From the NCBI GenBank assembly GCA_951812925.1, contig OX638368.1, forward strand, positions 14,881,187-14,945,186: DNA of 64,000 nucleotides, written 5' to 3'. The position numbers were made by a program, and so were the translations under genes. Below are positions 1 through 11,259 of the stretch, in pieces. Each line of letters begins with the position of its first letter. Positions within the stretch are counted from its first letter, which is position 1. The notes beneath the pieces are model-generated. The model worked only from the letters and a program-made list of their open reading frames with translations, was not told the origin of the DNA and ran no database searches. The DNA is from Calliopum simillimum (lineage: Eukaryota > Arthropoda > Insecta > Diptera > Lauxaniidae).

Positions 1-334
1 ATCAGCGCCAATAGAACCATAGGTAACATTACTACCTTCTGGATCATAACCTTCAAGAGTGAATACCACAGAGCCTACTGGTACATTTTCCGATAGAACG
101 ATATTGTTCATCACTTGCGTAAAAACTGGAGGGAGATTTGTATCACCTGTAAAAACAAAAAAATAAATAAATGGCGCAAAATGATTAGTCGTCGTTCGTC
201 GTTGTAAAGTAAAGTATGTCAAATGCTTCAAGCCAGAAAAGGGGGAAAAAATAAATCAACTTACATTTTGTTATGGCACTAAAGGCCAGCACCAGCCACA
301 GGCAGAAAATTACATTACGCACTGTTTCCATCAT
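1..334 (-). CDS. Cadherin-like protein, 5' end (two exons, partial)
   Basis: This is the N-terminus of a cadherin-type adhesion receptor, expected at the plasma membrane. Coding exon 1 is 265-334: ATG at 334 (tandem Met-Met), then a signal peptide with hydrophobic core IFCLWLVLAFSA. A GTAAGT donor covers 264-259. The 118-bp intron ends in a T-rich tract plus CAG, and exon 2 runs from 146 off the window edge. The splice is phase 1: the last T of exon 1 joins GT of exon 2 to make Cys. Exon 2 encodes DTNLPPVFTQ, then SENVPVGSVVFTLEGYDPEG, the usual start of a first extracellular cadherin repeat. It resembles fly Cad87A/Cad74A-type proteins, but I cannot choose an orthologue. Both splice sites, the frame and the motifs agree. 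Calcium-binding repeats beyond the first and any membrane segment lie outside the window. Confidence 0.85.
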
Positions 335-352
335 AGCTGCGGGTGGATCTGT
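335..352 (-). promoter_or_regulatory. Probable 5' UTR splice acceptor and leader upstream of the cadherin ATG
   Basis: Reading the minus strand, a pyrimidine-rich tract ends in TTACAG at 354-349, leaving a 14-nt leader before the ATG at 334. This looks like an acceptor, so the gene probably has a non-coding first exon further upstream (higher coordinates). No donor, promoter or first exon could be placed. Confidence 0.5.
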
Positions 353-1639
353 AATGTGAAAAGTTGAAGAAAAAACAAAGTCGTTAGAGAAAAGTGAAAG
401 GATGCTTTAAAATCCTGGAGAGAGAAAAAACAGAAAAAGAAAACTACAAAAATTGTTTTAAGCCAAAAGTGCTACGTTAGGTGGAGGAGCAAAATTTCAC
501 ATGTGCTACCAAGCTTCCTTCCTTCCTGGTGGAAAACAATTAAAAGTCAAGTTGGGGGAAGGCAAAAGTATTCGAGCGAAATACTTCATGTTAATTACAG
601 CAATTTGTAAGTTTGTTTAGTGTAATTCCACTAACGCACGTATAAAACAACAAAAAATAAAAAACCAAAAAACCAAATTTAAATTCTGAAATGTTGAAGA
701 AATGCACTGAATATCATCTGATGTGGTTAATGTCATACGCGCATGATGACATTCGTTATTGGTTGTTGGCGGCACTATTTGAGTGCAGCGTAATTGAAAG
801 ACTCTACGAAATCGTCAAAGTAATGGAACACAAAAAAACATTTCAGCTCAAAAGGTTGTTTCAAATATTCTGCTTTTATAGCATGATGGATGAGCGCAAG
901 ATGAAGTCAATTAAAATTTAAATAAATGGGTAAGTGCACAGAATTGGAAAATATACTTTAGTCATGGGCTTAAGAACATTTAGGTACAATAATTGTATTA
1001 AGCGGCTAACTTCTATTCAATTACTGTATATTAAACAGATAAATTAAATATTGTTGACCAAAGCATCGGCCAAGCAAATGTGACTTTCTGCTAAGACAAC
1101 AAAAGCATAAGACGGAAACAACAGGAAGAAGTTTTCCATAATATGACCGTATATTGATCATTTCATTCACATCGAAAGTAATTACATTTGGGATACATTT
1201 AAAAGACGTGCTGCATCAACCAAGATCTCTTAACAAAGGCTCAATATGGAAGCTTTAAAACTAGAGTTCATCCTCTTCGATACCTGTCAGATGTGCGCCA
1301 AAGTTGGTCGCTATCAGCGAGATCCTTAGCAAAGCTCTTGACTCTACTAGTCGATGTCCAGCGAGCACCTAAACTACCTGACATTCCCAGTTGATATACG
1401 CCTTCTCGTTACCAATTCTTATGCACGGATATGAAACGGAATTAACGAATCCCAAAGTCTTAACGAATTGTCTACAAGAGCGTATCACATAAAAAAATCA
1501 AGTCTTCTTGTTCACGGGGAATCGAACTCACGACTCTTGAGTTATAATATTATAAAATTGAATTATATAGGACAGTTGCCCGTTCTCTTGACCTCTTCGC
1601 AATCTTGTAACGAAAAAAATTTACAGAATGTGTACAAAT
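353..1639. other. AT-rich non-coding sequence, no gene recognised
   Basis: Upstream (5') of the cadherin coding start. Open frames here are short and have no recognisable motif. Around 1508-1535 the minus strand has a Pol III B-box-like string (GAGTTCGATTCCCC) without a matching A box, so only a remnant of a tRNA-derived repeat can be suspected. Confidence 0.5.
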
Positions 1640-1745
1640 CAGCAGAACACTGGAAAATTTTAGGTTCCCGGGACCATTCTGTCCAACTTTTTCCTATGCC
1701 ATTTTGTGCAAAACCAACGGAGTTGTTTGATTTTAACGCGAACTA
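1640..1745 (+). repeat. Single-arm fragment of the foldback family seen at 26343
   Basis: The string GCAAAACCAACGGAG preceded by GCCATTTT recurs at 26395-26425 and, inverted, near 26670. The open frame over this stretch (1468-1746) is therefore repeat-derived and not a gene. Confidence 0.45.
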
Positions 1746-1884
1746 GTAGCGGTATTTCATAGATGGCCAAAGTCTCTCCCTTCAACATTTCTCCGCGGTA
1801 ACGTAATCAGTAAAGTACATTACCCTTAAGTACCGAAATTCATCCAAATTGAGCGATTATGAATGAAATTTTTTATAGAATATT
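1746..1884. other. Short unassigned spacer
   Basis: AT-rich sequence leading into the large palindrome. Nothing recognisable. Confidence 0.4.
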
Positions 1885-4210
1885 TTTGTAGGAGTCGCAA
1901 AAGACAAAAAATGCTTGAAACCTAAGAATATTCCGTAAAAAAATTTTAGTGCAGGCAAATTAGGTAAAAACAGGTATTCATTTCTAATTTTGTTGAACAT
2001 GCACCGATTTTGATCCAACAGGGCTCATTTTGTTTGTAATAAAATTTAGAACAAAACCAACACATTAGTTTTTTCCGGCCTTTCCCCAAAATTTCTTTAG
2101 TCCCCCGTGAACCTTAAAAATCGGACAAATTCAATAAAACTGTTCTAAAATGCTTAAAAATGGAAAGTTATGCTATTCACGGGATTCTCTAGATTGCTGA
2201 ATTCAAATATGATGTTGGAAAATGAAAAAGCTCAAAATGGCGCCCGGAAAACTGCGTACATACCCATTTTTAACACCAAAAATGGGAAAAAATCGTTACA
2301 GGGGGTTTTAGCCTAGAAGTCTTGTTACATTGAATGAATTTATTCGGTCGGTGTGGGATATTGTTTTTTGTACTATAAAAAGTAAAGTTTACCAAAAATT
2401 TTTTTGTGTTTTTGATTTGTTAATTATTTAAGCAATAACTATAAAAAGTTAATACAACTCAAAATTAAAAATATTTGTAACATTTTGCAAACCATTTTTT
2501 CTAAACTAATTTGAGGTCGCTGAACACGAAAAACCTAATTATTTGTTTTTCCTTGCGGCCGTTCTCGAGTTATTCGTTAATTTATATTTTCGAGGTTATA
2601 GCTTCATATACATCAATATATTTCTATGACGCCAAGTCTGATCAATTTTATTTTTCAACGTTTACAAAGAGTGATTAATGGCGCTTCTAACAAATATACA
2701 AATGATTATGCTTCGAACAAAATTGACTGAGTTATGGCAGAAAAAAGTTTGAAATTTCACAAATTTTTGAAATTTTTCACATCAACTTCAAATGAAACAT
2801 TTGGTTTTTGGCATGTAATTTTTTTAAATACTTGTTTTTTAGCAATTTTATTAAATGGCGTATATAATTGCAAACATTTTAAGCCTATGTTGAGCAAAAT
2901 CGAATGAAATTTCCAAAAGATATTAAGGTTTTAGTGCAATAAGGAAGATGTGAGAATTTTCGAAATGTTCGGCCTGAGTCAACAGATCCAATTTTTCAGC
3001 CTCCAGATAGGACACCCTACACTTATTGAACACTTTAAAGATGTTTTAAGTAACTTCTAATCATTTTCTGTACAAGAACATTGCGGATTGTATCAAAAAT
3101 ATTAATATTTGAAAGAAATCGAAATTTCCCTATTGCACTAAAATCTTAATATCTTTTGGAAATTTCATTCGATTTTGCTCAACATAGGCTTAAAATGTTT
3201 GCAATTATATACGCCATTTAATAAAATTGCTAAAAAACAAGTATTTAAAAAAATTACATGCCAAAAACCAAATGTTTCATTTGAAGTTAATGTGAAAAAT
3301 TTCAAAAATTTGTGAAATTTCAAACTTTTTTCTGCCATAACTCAGTCAATTTTGTTCGAAGCATAATCATTTGTATATTTGTTAGAAGCGCCATTAATCA
3401 CTCTTTGTAAACGTGGAAAAATAAAATTGATCGGACTTGGCGTCATAGAAATATATTGATGTATATGAAGCTATAATCTCGAAAATATAAATTATCGAAT
3501 AACTCGGGAACGACCCCAAGAAAAAAAAATAAATGCGTTTTTCGTGTTCAGCGACCTCAAATTAGTTTAGAAAAAATTGTTTGCAAAATGTTACAAATAT
3601 TTTTAATTTTGAGTTGTATTAACTTTTTATAGTTATTGCTTAAATAATTAACAAATCAAAAACACAAAAAAATTTTTGGTAAACTTTACTTTTTATAGTA
3701 CAAAAAACAATATCCCACATCGACCGTATAAATTCATTCAATGTAACAAGACTTCTAGGCTAAAACGATTTTTTCCCATTTTTGGTGCTTAAAATGGGTA
3801 TGTACGCAGTTTTCCGGGCGCCATTTTGAGTTTTTTCATTTTCCAACATCATATATTGATTCAGCAATCTAGAGAATCCCGTGCATAGCATAACTTTCCA
3901 TTTTTAAGCATTTTAGAACAGTTTTATTGAATTTATCCGATTTTTAAGGTTCACGGGGGACTAAAGAAATTTTGGGGAAAGGCCGGAAAAAACTAATGTG
4001 TTGGTTTTGTTCTAAATTTTATTAAGAACAAAATGAGCCCTGTCGGATCAAAATCGGTGCATGTTCAACAAAATTAGAAATGAATACCTAATTTGCCTGC
4101 ACTATTTAATAAAATAGAATAAATAAGGAACACAAAAATTTTGCCGATAACCTTTTACGCATTATTCGTAAGTTTTAAGCATTTTTTGACTTATGTGACT
4201 CCTAGTGAAA
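1885..4210. mobile_element. Large palindromic (foldback) element, copy 1, about 2.3 kb
   Basis: The left arm (about 1890-2940) is the reverse complement of the right arm (about 3127-4206), with small differences throughout. Examples: GCAGGCAAATTAGGTA at 1952 against TACCTAATTTGCCTGC near 4086, and GGCGCTTCTAACAAATAT at 2680 against its complement near 3378. A non-palindromic loop of about 185 bp (2942-3126) separates the arms. The core (2431-3640) is shared, in opposite orientation, with the palindrome at 8262-9479, but the outer 540 bp of each arm are not. No coding sequence or clear target duplication was found. The arm edges are approximate because similarity decays outwards. Confidence 0.85.
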
Positions 4211-5765
4211 TTTTTTGTAGAATACATTAACCCATTTTAAACCAGTTTTTGGAAAAAGGGGTCAAAAGGACCCATAAAAACGGATATAATGGGTTTTGGA
4301 AAATTGTTTGTTGCGTGATTTTATGATGACCTTCGAACAAAAAATTTAATGAAAACACTGAAAAACCATAAAATTACTAACATTTTTAATTTTCATTAAA
4401 AATTAACTTTCAACCCCCTCTGGGTGGTTGTAAGGGGATACTGGGTGGTGACTTTGTGCCTAAAATAATTTTTTATAGTTCTCTTTCATTACAACGCACC
4501 CAAAAACCTAACAAATACACAAATTTTCGAATTTTTATACCAAGGGGGATTTCGACCCGCAAGGTGGGAAGTAGGGGAAGATAGCGCGAAAATGAGCTAT
4601 CAGATCGACTATTATTGTCATATTCGGACTCTGTGCCTCAAAATACATGGGTTTTTTCGCCCCTTTACAAATACTAAAATACTACATCATAGCACCCATT
4701 GCAGCTATCGTTATAAAACTTGGTACAACGTTTGCCAGGTCAGCTAGTATTTGTACAAATTGGAAGCCACCAAAGGAAATCAGCCGTGAGAAATTGCAGT
4801 GGAAACCTCAAGATAGACGGCCGATCAAAGGCAAAGGCATTGAAATGAGCGCTGGTACAAGATATATAAGAATTAAACTCATTAGCTAGTTAAAGTTCTC
4901 AAATGAAGGAGTTTTTTGAAAGCCCCATGCTTCCGAGAGGAAGCCATAGAAAAACACAAGAATAAGAACATCCGCCTAATGCTTTCTGTGAGAGGTACTG
5001 GAAGAAGAAAATTAGCAATAATTTAAAAGATATTTCCAACAATTAACAAATATTAAGCTAAAATTGTACAAAATACAAAAGGATGATTTCATGTAAAAAA
5101 TATCTTAATAAAAATTGAAATCTTTAAAGATACAAAGAAATATATGCAGATTATAAGCTTAAAACTCAAGTAATCCGCTAAGCAACAAAAACAGTTAAGT
5201 AACGACTGTAATTCGTTGAAATTAATATATGTACTTATGTATTTATAGCACAATTTTCTGATTTCTACTTCACCATTCTAAAGAATATCATTTTCTGAAG
5301 AATTATTATTTTTATTTTCTTGTTGTTCTCATACTCCACATTGTGTACAAAAACATTTAAATTAATTTTCTTGTTGAAAATTCAATTAGCTGACTTTCAT
5401 ATAGCGACTTGGAGAACAACAACAAAAACAACAACAAAACACGCATTATAACAACAAGAAAAACCCATGGCAACAACAATAATAACAGCAAAAATAAACT
5501 GGCTTAAAGCGTTTTGTGCTAAACGTTTGTTTGTTAGACATACATATTTAAGTACATACGCAAAAATATATTTGTATACAAGAGTGCCCCCATTTTCTCC
5601 AAGTGCTGTCATATTTTCTTAATTAATTAAAATATCTTATGATTACGAAAAAATAAATTATAACAAAATAATACAACGGGTATTCATGCGAGGATTGTTT
5701 TGGATTTTGCAAATCATCAGAGAGGTTTCCAAGAACCAAATTTTTTAGAAAATAAAAAATGTATT
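4211..5765. other. Unassigned AT-rich sequence with degraded repeats
   Basis: The part at 4400-4620 has a C/G-run style (CAACCCCCTCTGGGTGG) like the tandem repeat at 25.0-25.4 kb, suggesting an old related repeat. The open frame at 4647-4889 has no recognisable motif. From 5410-5490 there are (CAA)n-like microsatellite tracts. Confidence 0.4.
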
Positions 5766-5911
5766 GTGTATAGTAATTAGGCTTTTTTGGTCAATTATTT
5801 TTGTGTTGAATAAAAAACAAAATTTTTTATAACATTTTCCCGACGTTTCGCCAATTGGATTTCGGCTTCCTCAGGGGATCCCCTGACCAAAAAAGCCTAA
5901 TTACTATACAC
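5766..5911 (-). mobile_element. Short inverted-repeat element, probable Penelope-like retroelement end
   Basis: A perfect 28-bp inverted repeat (5766-5793 and 5884-5911) encloses about 90 bp. On the minus strand the enclosed part carries CTGAGGA, a short hairpin, then GAAACGTC, the order seen in hammerhead motifs of Penelope-like elements. Such elements often leave short inverted flanks. No reverse transcriptase remnant is present, so the assignment rests on the motif alone. Confidence 0.45.
5838..5878 (-). ncRNA. Hammerhead-like ribozyme motif (degenerate)
   Basis: Minus strand: helix I strand TCCC (5878-5875), CTGAGGA (5874-5868), one extra A, stem II GCC (5866-5864) with GGC (5852-5850), GAAA (5849-5846), then C and GTC (5844-5842), then GGGA (5841-5838) completing helix I. 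Stem III is only A-U and C-G with no loop. The ACGT there is self-complementary, so a dimeric fold would be needed. The extra A and 3-bp stem II make activity doubtful. Confidence 0.4.
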
Positions 5912-6711
5912 ATAAAAACTAAAAATATTGGTCACAAATTCAATAAACATTTAAAAAATGTATTATTCACCAATTGATGAGAAAATATCAAAAATAAATT
6001 ACTAAATAAGTTCACAAGAAGAAATGAAAAAGGGAGTAAGCAGGAGATTATCGCCCATGAAAATGATGCACGAAAACAAAAGTTTTGTAATTTTTGTAGC
6101 GAAAATCAATCAAAATTTACCGAACTTTTGTTAATCTGCGTTCATTTTAGATTATTATTAAAAACTGCCAAAAAAATTTATAAAAATTTCAAAGTTGCTT
6201 AGAATGAAATAATTCAATAAAAGCATAGTAAAAATTATCAAACGCGAAAGTAAAAATTATCAAACTCGAAAGTAAAAATTATTAAACAGGAAAATTATTT
6301 TTTTAAATTTTTGTGGGGTGCACAATATTTGAGCTAGGTTAACCTTAGAAAGTTAATTTAAGTAAAATGTTTGACCGTCTCTAAATTTAAATTTTCACCG
6401 CTAGAAGCGCTACCGGTCTACACTCCCAACAGATGTTTTTAATTTGAATTTTTGGAATATAATGTCCTTGGAGTGGTTATAAGGAAAAACAGTGGTTATT
6501 AAAAATTGCATTAATTTTATTAATTCATTCAATTTAAGTGACGTTAATAACCGAGTTTTGTATTTATTTAAAAATGTTTGGGATATATTGTCCCAACCTT
6601 TTCGAAAGGGTTAAACAAATTATATTAAAAAAAAAAGAGAAACAATTTTTCAAAAAAAAAAAAAACTATTAAATTAAAAAAATAATTTTTACTTATTTTG
6701 TGTTTAGCATT
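5912..6711. other. AT-rich sequence with no recognised feature
   Basis: Contains a short direct repetition of CGAAAGTAAAAATTATCAAA at about 6244-6285 and A runs near 6630-6665. No coding or structured element recognised. Confidence 0.4.
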
Positions 6712-6803
6712 GGGCGAGATTCGAACTTGGATAACTTTGTCGTGTGATAAAATACACACAGTCTGATAGATGCACTCATTAGCCATCTGCACTACTGCCA
6801 CCC
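6712..6803 (-). repeat. tRNA-derived repeat (SINE head)
   Basis: The minus strand begins GGGTGGCAG and ends CTCGCCCA, which can pair as a weak acceptor stem. An A-box-like TAGTGCAGATGG and a B-box-like AAGTTCGAATCT lie at tRNA-like spacing with a long variable region. The arms do not fold into a sound tRNA, so this is a Pol III-derived repeat and not a tRNA gene. Confidence 0.5.
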
Positions 6804-7628
6804 ATTATTATAATAAAGTTGACTGAACCTCTATTTGTATTAAAAAGACCTTCTACGAAATTATCAAAATTTGCTATACAGCTCAAAAAAGTTTTATTGA
6901 AAAATGTGGTTTATGTCTGAATCATGGACTTATATAAATTATTGAGTCGAAATTTTTACCTAGCTTTCTTAAAATTTTTTATATGATTTCTTATAGAAGT
7001 GAAATCATTTATTTTAAAAATTGATATGTTGATGCCCCTCATAGTTCCTGACTTGACTTACAAAAATACCTAAATCTTTTGTTTGCACCCATTTTACAGC
7101 ACGTTTCTGGTAATTTTTATATAATTTTTCTTTTCCATGTAAAGATAATGATTTTATTTTTTTTTTTTTTTTTTTTTTTTGTCAGCCCGATCGTCACCAT
7201 TGCCAGATGCGTCAGATTTTCCTAAACATCTTATCGAATAAAACTTCTGCCCTTTATCGGGAATACCTTTCCCTTGGAAAACTTTTTTTGACATTGCACT
7301 AGAGGTGCTCCCTTTATTAAGGCATTTTATGCCATTACATTATTTGCCTACGTTGGGCGCCCGCTTTATCTGCTCTTGTAAGAGGGGTGCTAAGGGTAGT
7401 GCTATATTAATAATCTTAATAATAATGATAATGTAAGATATAATATTAATAATGATAAAGATCCATTTTTCGATATATATTTTTAAGCTCTTATTAATGT
7501 TTTGAACTCAAGTTAAAATCTGGGTATTATGATTAAAAAAAAAGAAACAGTCCGAGCAGTTCTTGGAATTTTTCAACAGAAAAAATTTATTAAAATTATT
7601 TTTGACTAGAAAAAACTTTGCTTATGTA
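6804..7628. other. AT-rich spacer with poly-T and AAT microsatellite
   Basis: A run of more than 20 T lies at about 7157-7180, and an imperfect (TAATAA)n tract at about 7405-7460. No gene recognised. Confidence 0.45.
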
Positions 7629-7750
7629 CAGGGTCCGCCATCTAACGTTTTTTTTTTTTTTCAACTAAGTAGTGCTTATTTCGTGAATGGTAACACTTAG
7701 CTCATGTCTGATTTGACAGATAATTAGTTTTATCCTTGCCCTGAACGAAT

Positions 7751-9654
7751 ATGGTTGTGTATACGCTTGAACAACGCTTCGCTAAGTGGGCCTGCGATCA
7801 ACTTATAGAAGATACCGATTTTGCCAAAAAAATCATCTTTTCAGATGAAGTTCATTTTGATCTTGGCGGGTATGTAAACAAGCAAATTGTCGCATTTGGG
7901 GCACAGAAAACCCGCACGCATACATTGAAAAGCCGCTGCACCCAAAACGAGTCACTGTTTGGTGCGGATTTTGGTCCAGAGGCATAATTGGGCCATTGAG
8001 CAAGGAGTGGCCGTTACAGTCAATGGCGATCGTTATCGGGTTATGTTGAACGAACTTTTGTTCACAAAAATTGAAGAGGAGAATATTGGCAACATTTGGT
8101 TTCAACAGGACGGCGCTCACGGCGTGCTTGAACCAAGTTTAAATAAAAGTTTCTTGCATATGAGTTTTTTGACTGAATTATGTTACGTAATAACTTCACG
8201 AATCAAATGATCCCAAAATTAAAAAAATCGAATGGGCCCTTTTTGAAATAAGGAGCCTTAAACAATAACTACAAAAAGTTCATACAACACAAAATTAAAA
8301 ATATTTGTAACATTTTGCAAACTATTTTTTCTAAACTAATTTGAGGTCGCTGAACACGAAAAACGCATTTATTTTTTTTTCCTTGGGGTCGTTCCCAAGA
8401 TATTCGATAATTTATAATTTCGAGGTTATAGCTTCATATACATCAATATATTTCTATGACGCCAAGTCCGATCAATTTTATTTGTCCACGCTTACAAAGA
8501 GTGATTAACGGCGCTTCTAACAAGTATACCAATTATTATGCTCCAAACAAAATTGACCGAGTTAAAGCAGGAAAAGGCTTGATATTTCAAAATTTTTTTA
8601 AATTTTTCACATCAACTTCAAATGAAACACTTTGTTTTTGGCATATATTTTTTTTTAAATAATTATTTTTAGAAATGTTATTTAATGGCGCATATAATTG
8701 CAAACATTTAAAGCCTATGTTGAGCAAAATCGAATGAAATTTCCAAAATATATTAAGGTTTTAGTGCAATAGAGAAATTTCGATTTGTTTTGAAAATTAA
8801 TATTTTTGATACAATCCGCAATGTTCTTCTACAGAGAATGATTAGAAGTTACTTAAATCATCTTTAAAGTGTTCAATAAGTGTAGGGTGTCCTATTTGGA
8901 GGCTGAAAAATTGGATCTGTTGACTCATGCCGAACATTTCGAAAATTCTCACATCTTCCTTATTGCACTAAAGCCTTTATATCTCTTGGAAATTTCATTC
9001 GATTTTGCTCAACATAGGCTTAAAATGTTTGCTTTTATATGCACCATTAAATAACATTTCTAAAAATAATTATTTAAAAAAAAAATATGTGCCAAAAACA
9101 AAGTGTTTCATTTGAAGTAATGTGAAAAATTTAAAAAATTTTTGAAATATCAAGCTTTTTCCTGCTTTAACTCCGTCAATTTTGTTTGGAGCATAATTAT
9201 TGGTATACTTGTTAGAAGCGCCGTTAATCACTCTTTGTAAGCGTGGAAAAATAAAATTGATCGGACTTGGCGTCATAGAAATATATTGATGTATATGAAG
9301 CTATAACCTCGAAATTATAAATTATCGAATATCTTGGGAACGACCCCAAGGAAAAAAAATAAATGCGTTTTTCGTGTTCAGCGACCTCAAATTAGTTTAG
9401 AAAAAATAGTTTGAAAATGTTACAAATATTTTTAATTTTGTGTTGTATTAACTTTTTATAGTTATTGCTTAAGGCTCCTTATTTCAAAAAGGGCCCATTC
9501 GATTTTTTTAATTTTGGGATCATTTGATTCGTGAAGTTATTACGTAACATAATTCAGTCAAAGAACTCATATGCAAGAAACTTTTATTTAAACTTGGTTC
9601 AAGCACGACGTGCGCTACGTGCCACACAGCCGAAGCTACACTCGATGTGTTCAA
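7751..9654 (+). pseudogene. Rosa-like transposase pseudogene (deleted, frameshifted, interrupted)
   Basis: Transposase of the IS630-Tc1-mariner group. ATG at 7751 starts MVVYTLEQR. A deletion then joins this to FAKWACDQL and the first catalytic block FSDEVHFDLGGYVNKQ. A frameshift after NKQ moves the reading to a frame giving AYIEKPLHPKRVTVWCGFW. A further small deletion precedes EQGVAVTVNGDRYR and the second block WFQQDGA at about 8095-8117. The palindrome 8118-9612 interrupts here. The plus strand resumes at 9617 with TCHTAEATLDVF and ends at 9654. The N-terminal DNA-binding region and third Asp are lost, so it cannot be active. The copy at 34.5-35.0 kb confirms the family. Confidence 0.8.
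8118..9612. mobile_element. Palindromic (foldback) element, copy 2, nested in the transposase
   Basis: Starts CACGGCGTGCTTGAACC and ends with the near-exact complement. Target duplication CGCT is at 8114-8117 and 9613-9616; removing the element and one CGCT restores the DGATCHT reading expected for this transposase family. Arms run about 8118-8776 and 8958-9612, and the loop is the inverted version of the loop in copy 1. The core 8262-9479 matches copy 1, while the outer 140 bp of each arm (with AATGGGCCC and GGAGCCTTA) are specific to this copy. Open frames inside are arm artefacts. Confidence 0.9.
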
Positions 9655-9692
9655 AAAATTTTCAAAAAAAAAAAGTTATTTGGCGGACCCTT

Positions 9693-9868
9693 TACTTGAT
9701 AACTAGAGTTATTTGTTAGCTGCATTTTAGCGAAAGATTTAAATTTCGTTTCACTAAAACGAGTGTTTTTGGCACCGAAACATCTCATTGTAGTGACGTT
9801 TTTATTAAAGAATTTTTTTTCGTGACTGAATCGGAAAATCCATAAAAAACAGTTTTATATAGGTATGG
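9693..9868. other. Short unassigned spacer
   Basis: AT-rich sequence between two mobile elements. Nothing recognised. Confidence 0.4.
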
Positions 9869-10190
9869 GTGATTCTACTCACGAAGGATGGAAAATATTG
9901 TACATTATTTTCGGCACGATTTTTTTTTTTTGCATCTGAGTTCAGCTTAGGTCCTTTTTGTACTTTTCAAAAACAGGTCAAAAACAAAAAAAAATCAAAT
10001 GATGTACGAATTATATTGCTGTTAAAAAAAAAAAACTGAGCTTAGGAGGGTGAGTGCCTAAGGAAAATAATCTTATTAAGCGCTTCACACACAAAACTCG
10101 GCGTATCGACTCAAATATCCACAATATAAGGTAAATGAGAGCGGTTCTAAGATAACTTTGCTTTGTTTATTCACACTAACGCGATAGATA

Positions 10191-10850
10191 CGTAGGCTGC
10201 TATATATATTTCTGGCCTAGGCAACACTTAGTGTTGCCAAGTGCAGTCTGGCATTTCCATTAGAAAATTTGACATTTTTTAGCATAAACGTACTCACAAA
10301 GTTTTGATGTACAAGTGCTATTTGTTTTGTTTACAATGAGTTAATAAAATTAATTTTTCCATTGATAATTTAAGCGATTGATAAATTATGGGGTTTCCAA
10401 CGAGAACAAACGTTTTTTACAACTAAGTGTTCATGCAGTGTGGAACTAATGTGCATGGAGTGGAACTAATGTGCAAGGATGCCTCTATCTCACAATATGC
10501 CACATGACGGTCTTGCATTATCACACAGTATCGATGTTTTGTGGCACAACAACTGATTTTGGACGACCTTCACGGAATTCGTCCTTGAGCGAGCGTCTAC
10601 CACGATCGAATTCATTAATCCATGTCGAAAGTTGTGAAAAATGATCGCACGAAAATGTTCACGAGTTAATTCCATTTTTTTGCCAAATTGATTTTTTCAA
10701 GTCACTGTAAACAACAGAAATGATGGTCGTACGTCAAAACGTTGTGAGTACGTTTATGCTAAAAAATGTCAAACTTTCCAATGGAAATGTCAGATTGCAC
10801 CTGGCAACACTTAGTGCTGGTTAGGCCAGAAATATATATAGCAGCCCACG
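10191..10850 (-). mobile_element. Short mellifera-type mariner with long terminal inverted repeats
   Basis: Terminal repeats of over 100 bp start CGTAGGCTGCTATATATATT (left) and CGTGGGCTGCTATATATATT (complement of the right end). TA flanks at 10189-10190 and 10851-10852 fit the mariner target duplication. Only the transposase N-terminus remains. The 53.9-kb copy shares the subterminal sequence AGCATAAACGTACTCACAA. Confidence 0.8.
10490..10675 (-). pseudogene. Mellifera-type mariner transposase, N-terminal remnant
   Basis: ATG at 10675 gives MELTREHFRAIIFHNFRHGL, the start of the helix-turn-helix region of mellifera-subfamily mariners. A deletion follows. Another frame then reads DEFREGRPKSVVVPQNIDTV and hits two stops. 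The catalytic domain is absent. A full element would code for about 345 residues, so over 80% is gone. Confidence 0.75.
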
Positions 10851-11259
10851 TACGCATATTTATCAAAGTTCTTAGATATTTCGATGTACCAGGAGGCTGA
10901 GGTAAAAGTCGAGTGACAAAGTTCAACAACATAATTTTTTATAAAATCTGATACTAATAGCAGCATTTGATAGATATATTGAATGGATTGCTCTTCTTAT
11001 TTTTAGTGCGAAATGTACGTTAGCCCATATGCATGCTTGAAATTGGGTTTTATTTAGCATTAAAGCTATAATTTCGGAAGAGAGACATGCCAGGAGACTG
11101 AGGATTTGGGACTTTAAAGTTCAATTTTTCCTTGAAATACTTTTGGGATCGTGCTTATTTTCAGTGCCATACTAGAAACAAAACAAATGAAATATTTTTA
11201 CAAAAATATGTAAAAATAAGTAGTTGAGCCGGAGAATATTGCATCGTGAGTAGAACCAC

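Larger units (their letters stand above)
7629..9692 (+). mobile_element. Rosa-like (DD41D-type) mariner relative, carrying a nested palindrome
   Basis: Ends are inverted repeats: GGGTCCGCCA near 7631 and its complement at 9681-9690. TA dinucleotides at 7627-7628 and 9693-9694 fit a TA target duplication. Inside is a shortened transposase frame with motifs IIFSDEVHFDLGGYVNKQ and WFQQDGA. The transposase is cut at 8118 by a 1.5-kb palindromic insertion and resumes at 9617. The sequence after the insertion ends early at a poly-A-like tract, so the third catalytic Asp is missing. Confidence 0.75.
9869..11259. mobile_element. Inverted-repeat element with ends GTGATTCTACTCACGA
   Basis: The left end GTGATTCTACTCACGA (9869-9884) matches the complement of the right end (11244-11259) with one change. 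Inside, degenerate direct repeats carry GGAG(G/A)CTGAGG at about 10892 and 11093. The 660-bp mariner at 10191-10850 sits within it. No transposase belongs to this outer element and no target duplication was established. Confidence 0.5.

Noticed and set aside
691..921. 76-codon open frame near the cadherin exon
   Set aside because: No domain, splice context or conservation clue; length is within chance for this composition.
8456..9276. Matching 68-codon open frames on opposite strands (8456-8662 plus, 9070-9276 minus)
   Set aside because: They are the two arms of one palindrome; identical frames on opposite strands are expected and show no sign of coding.
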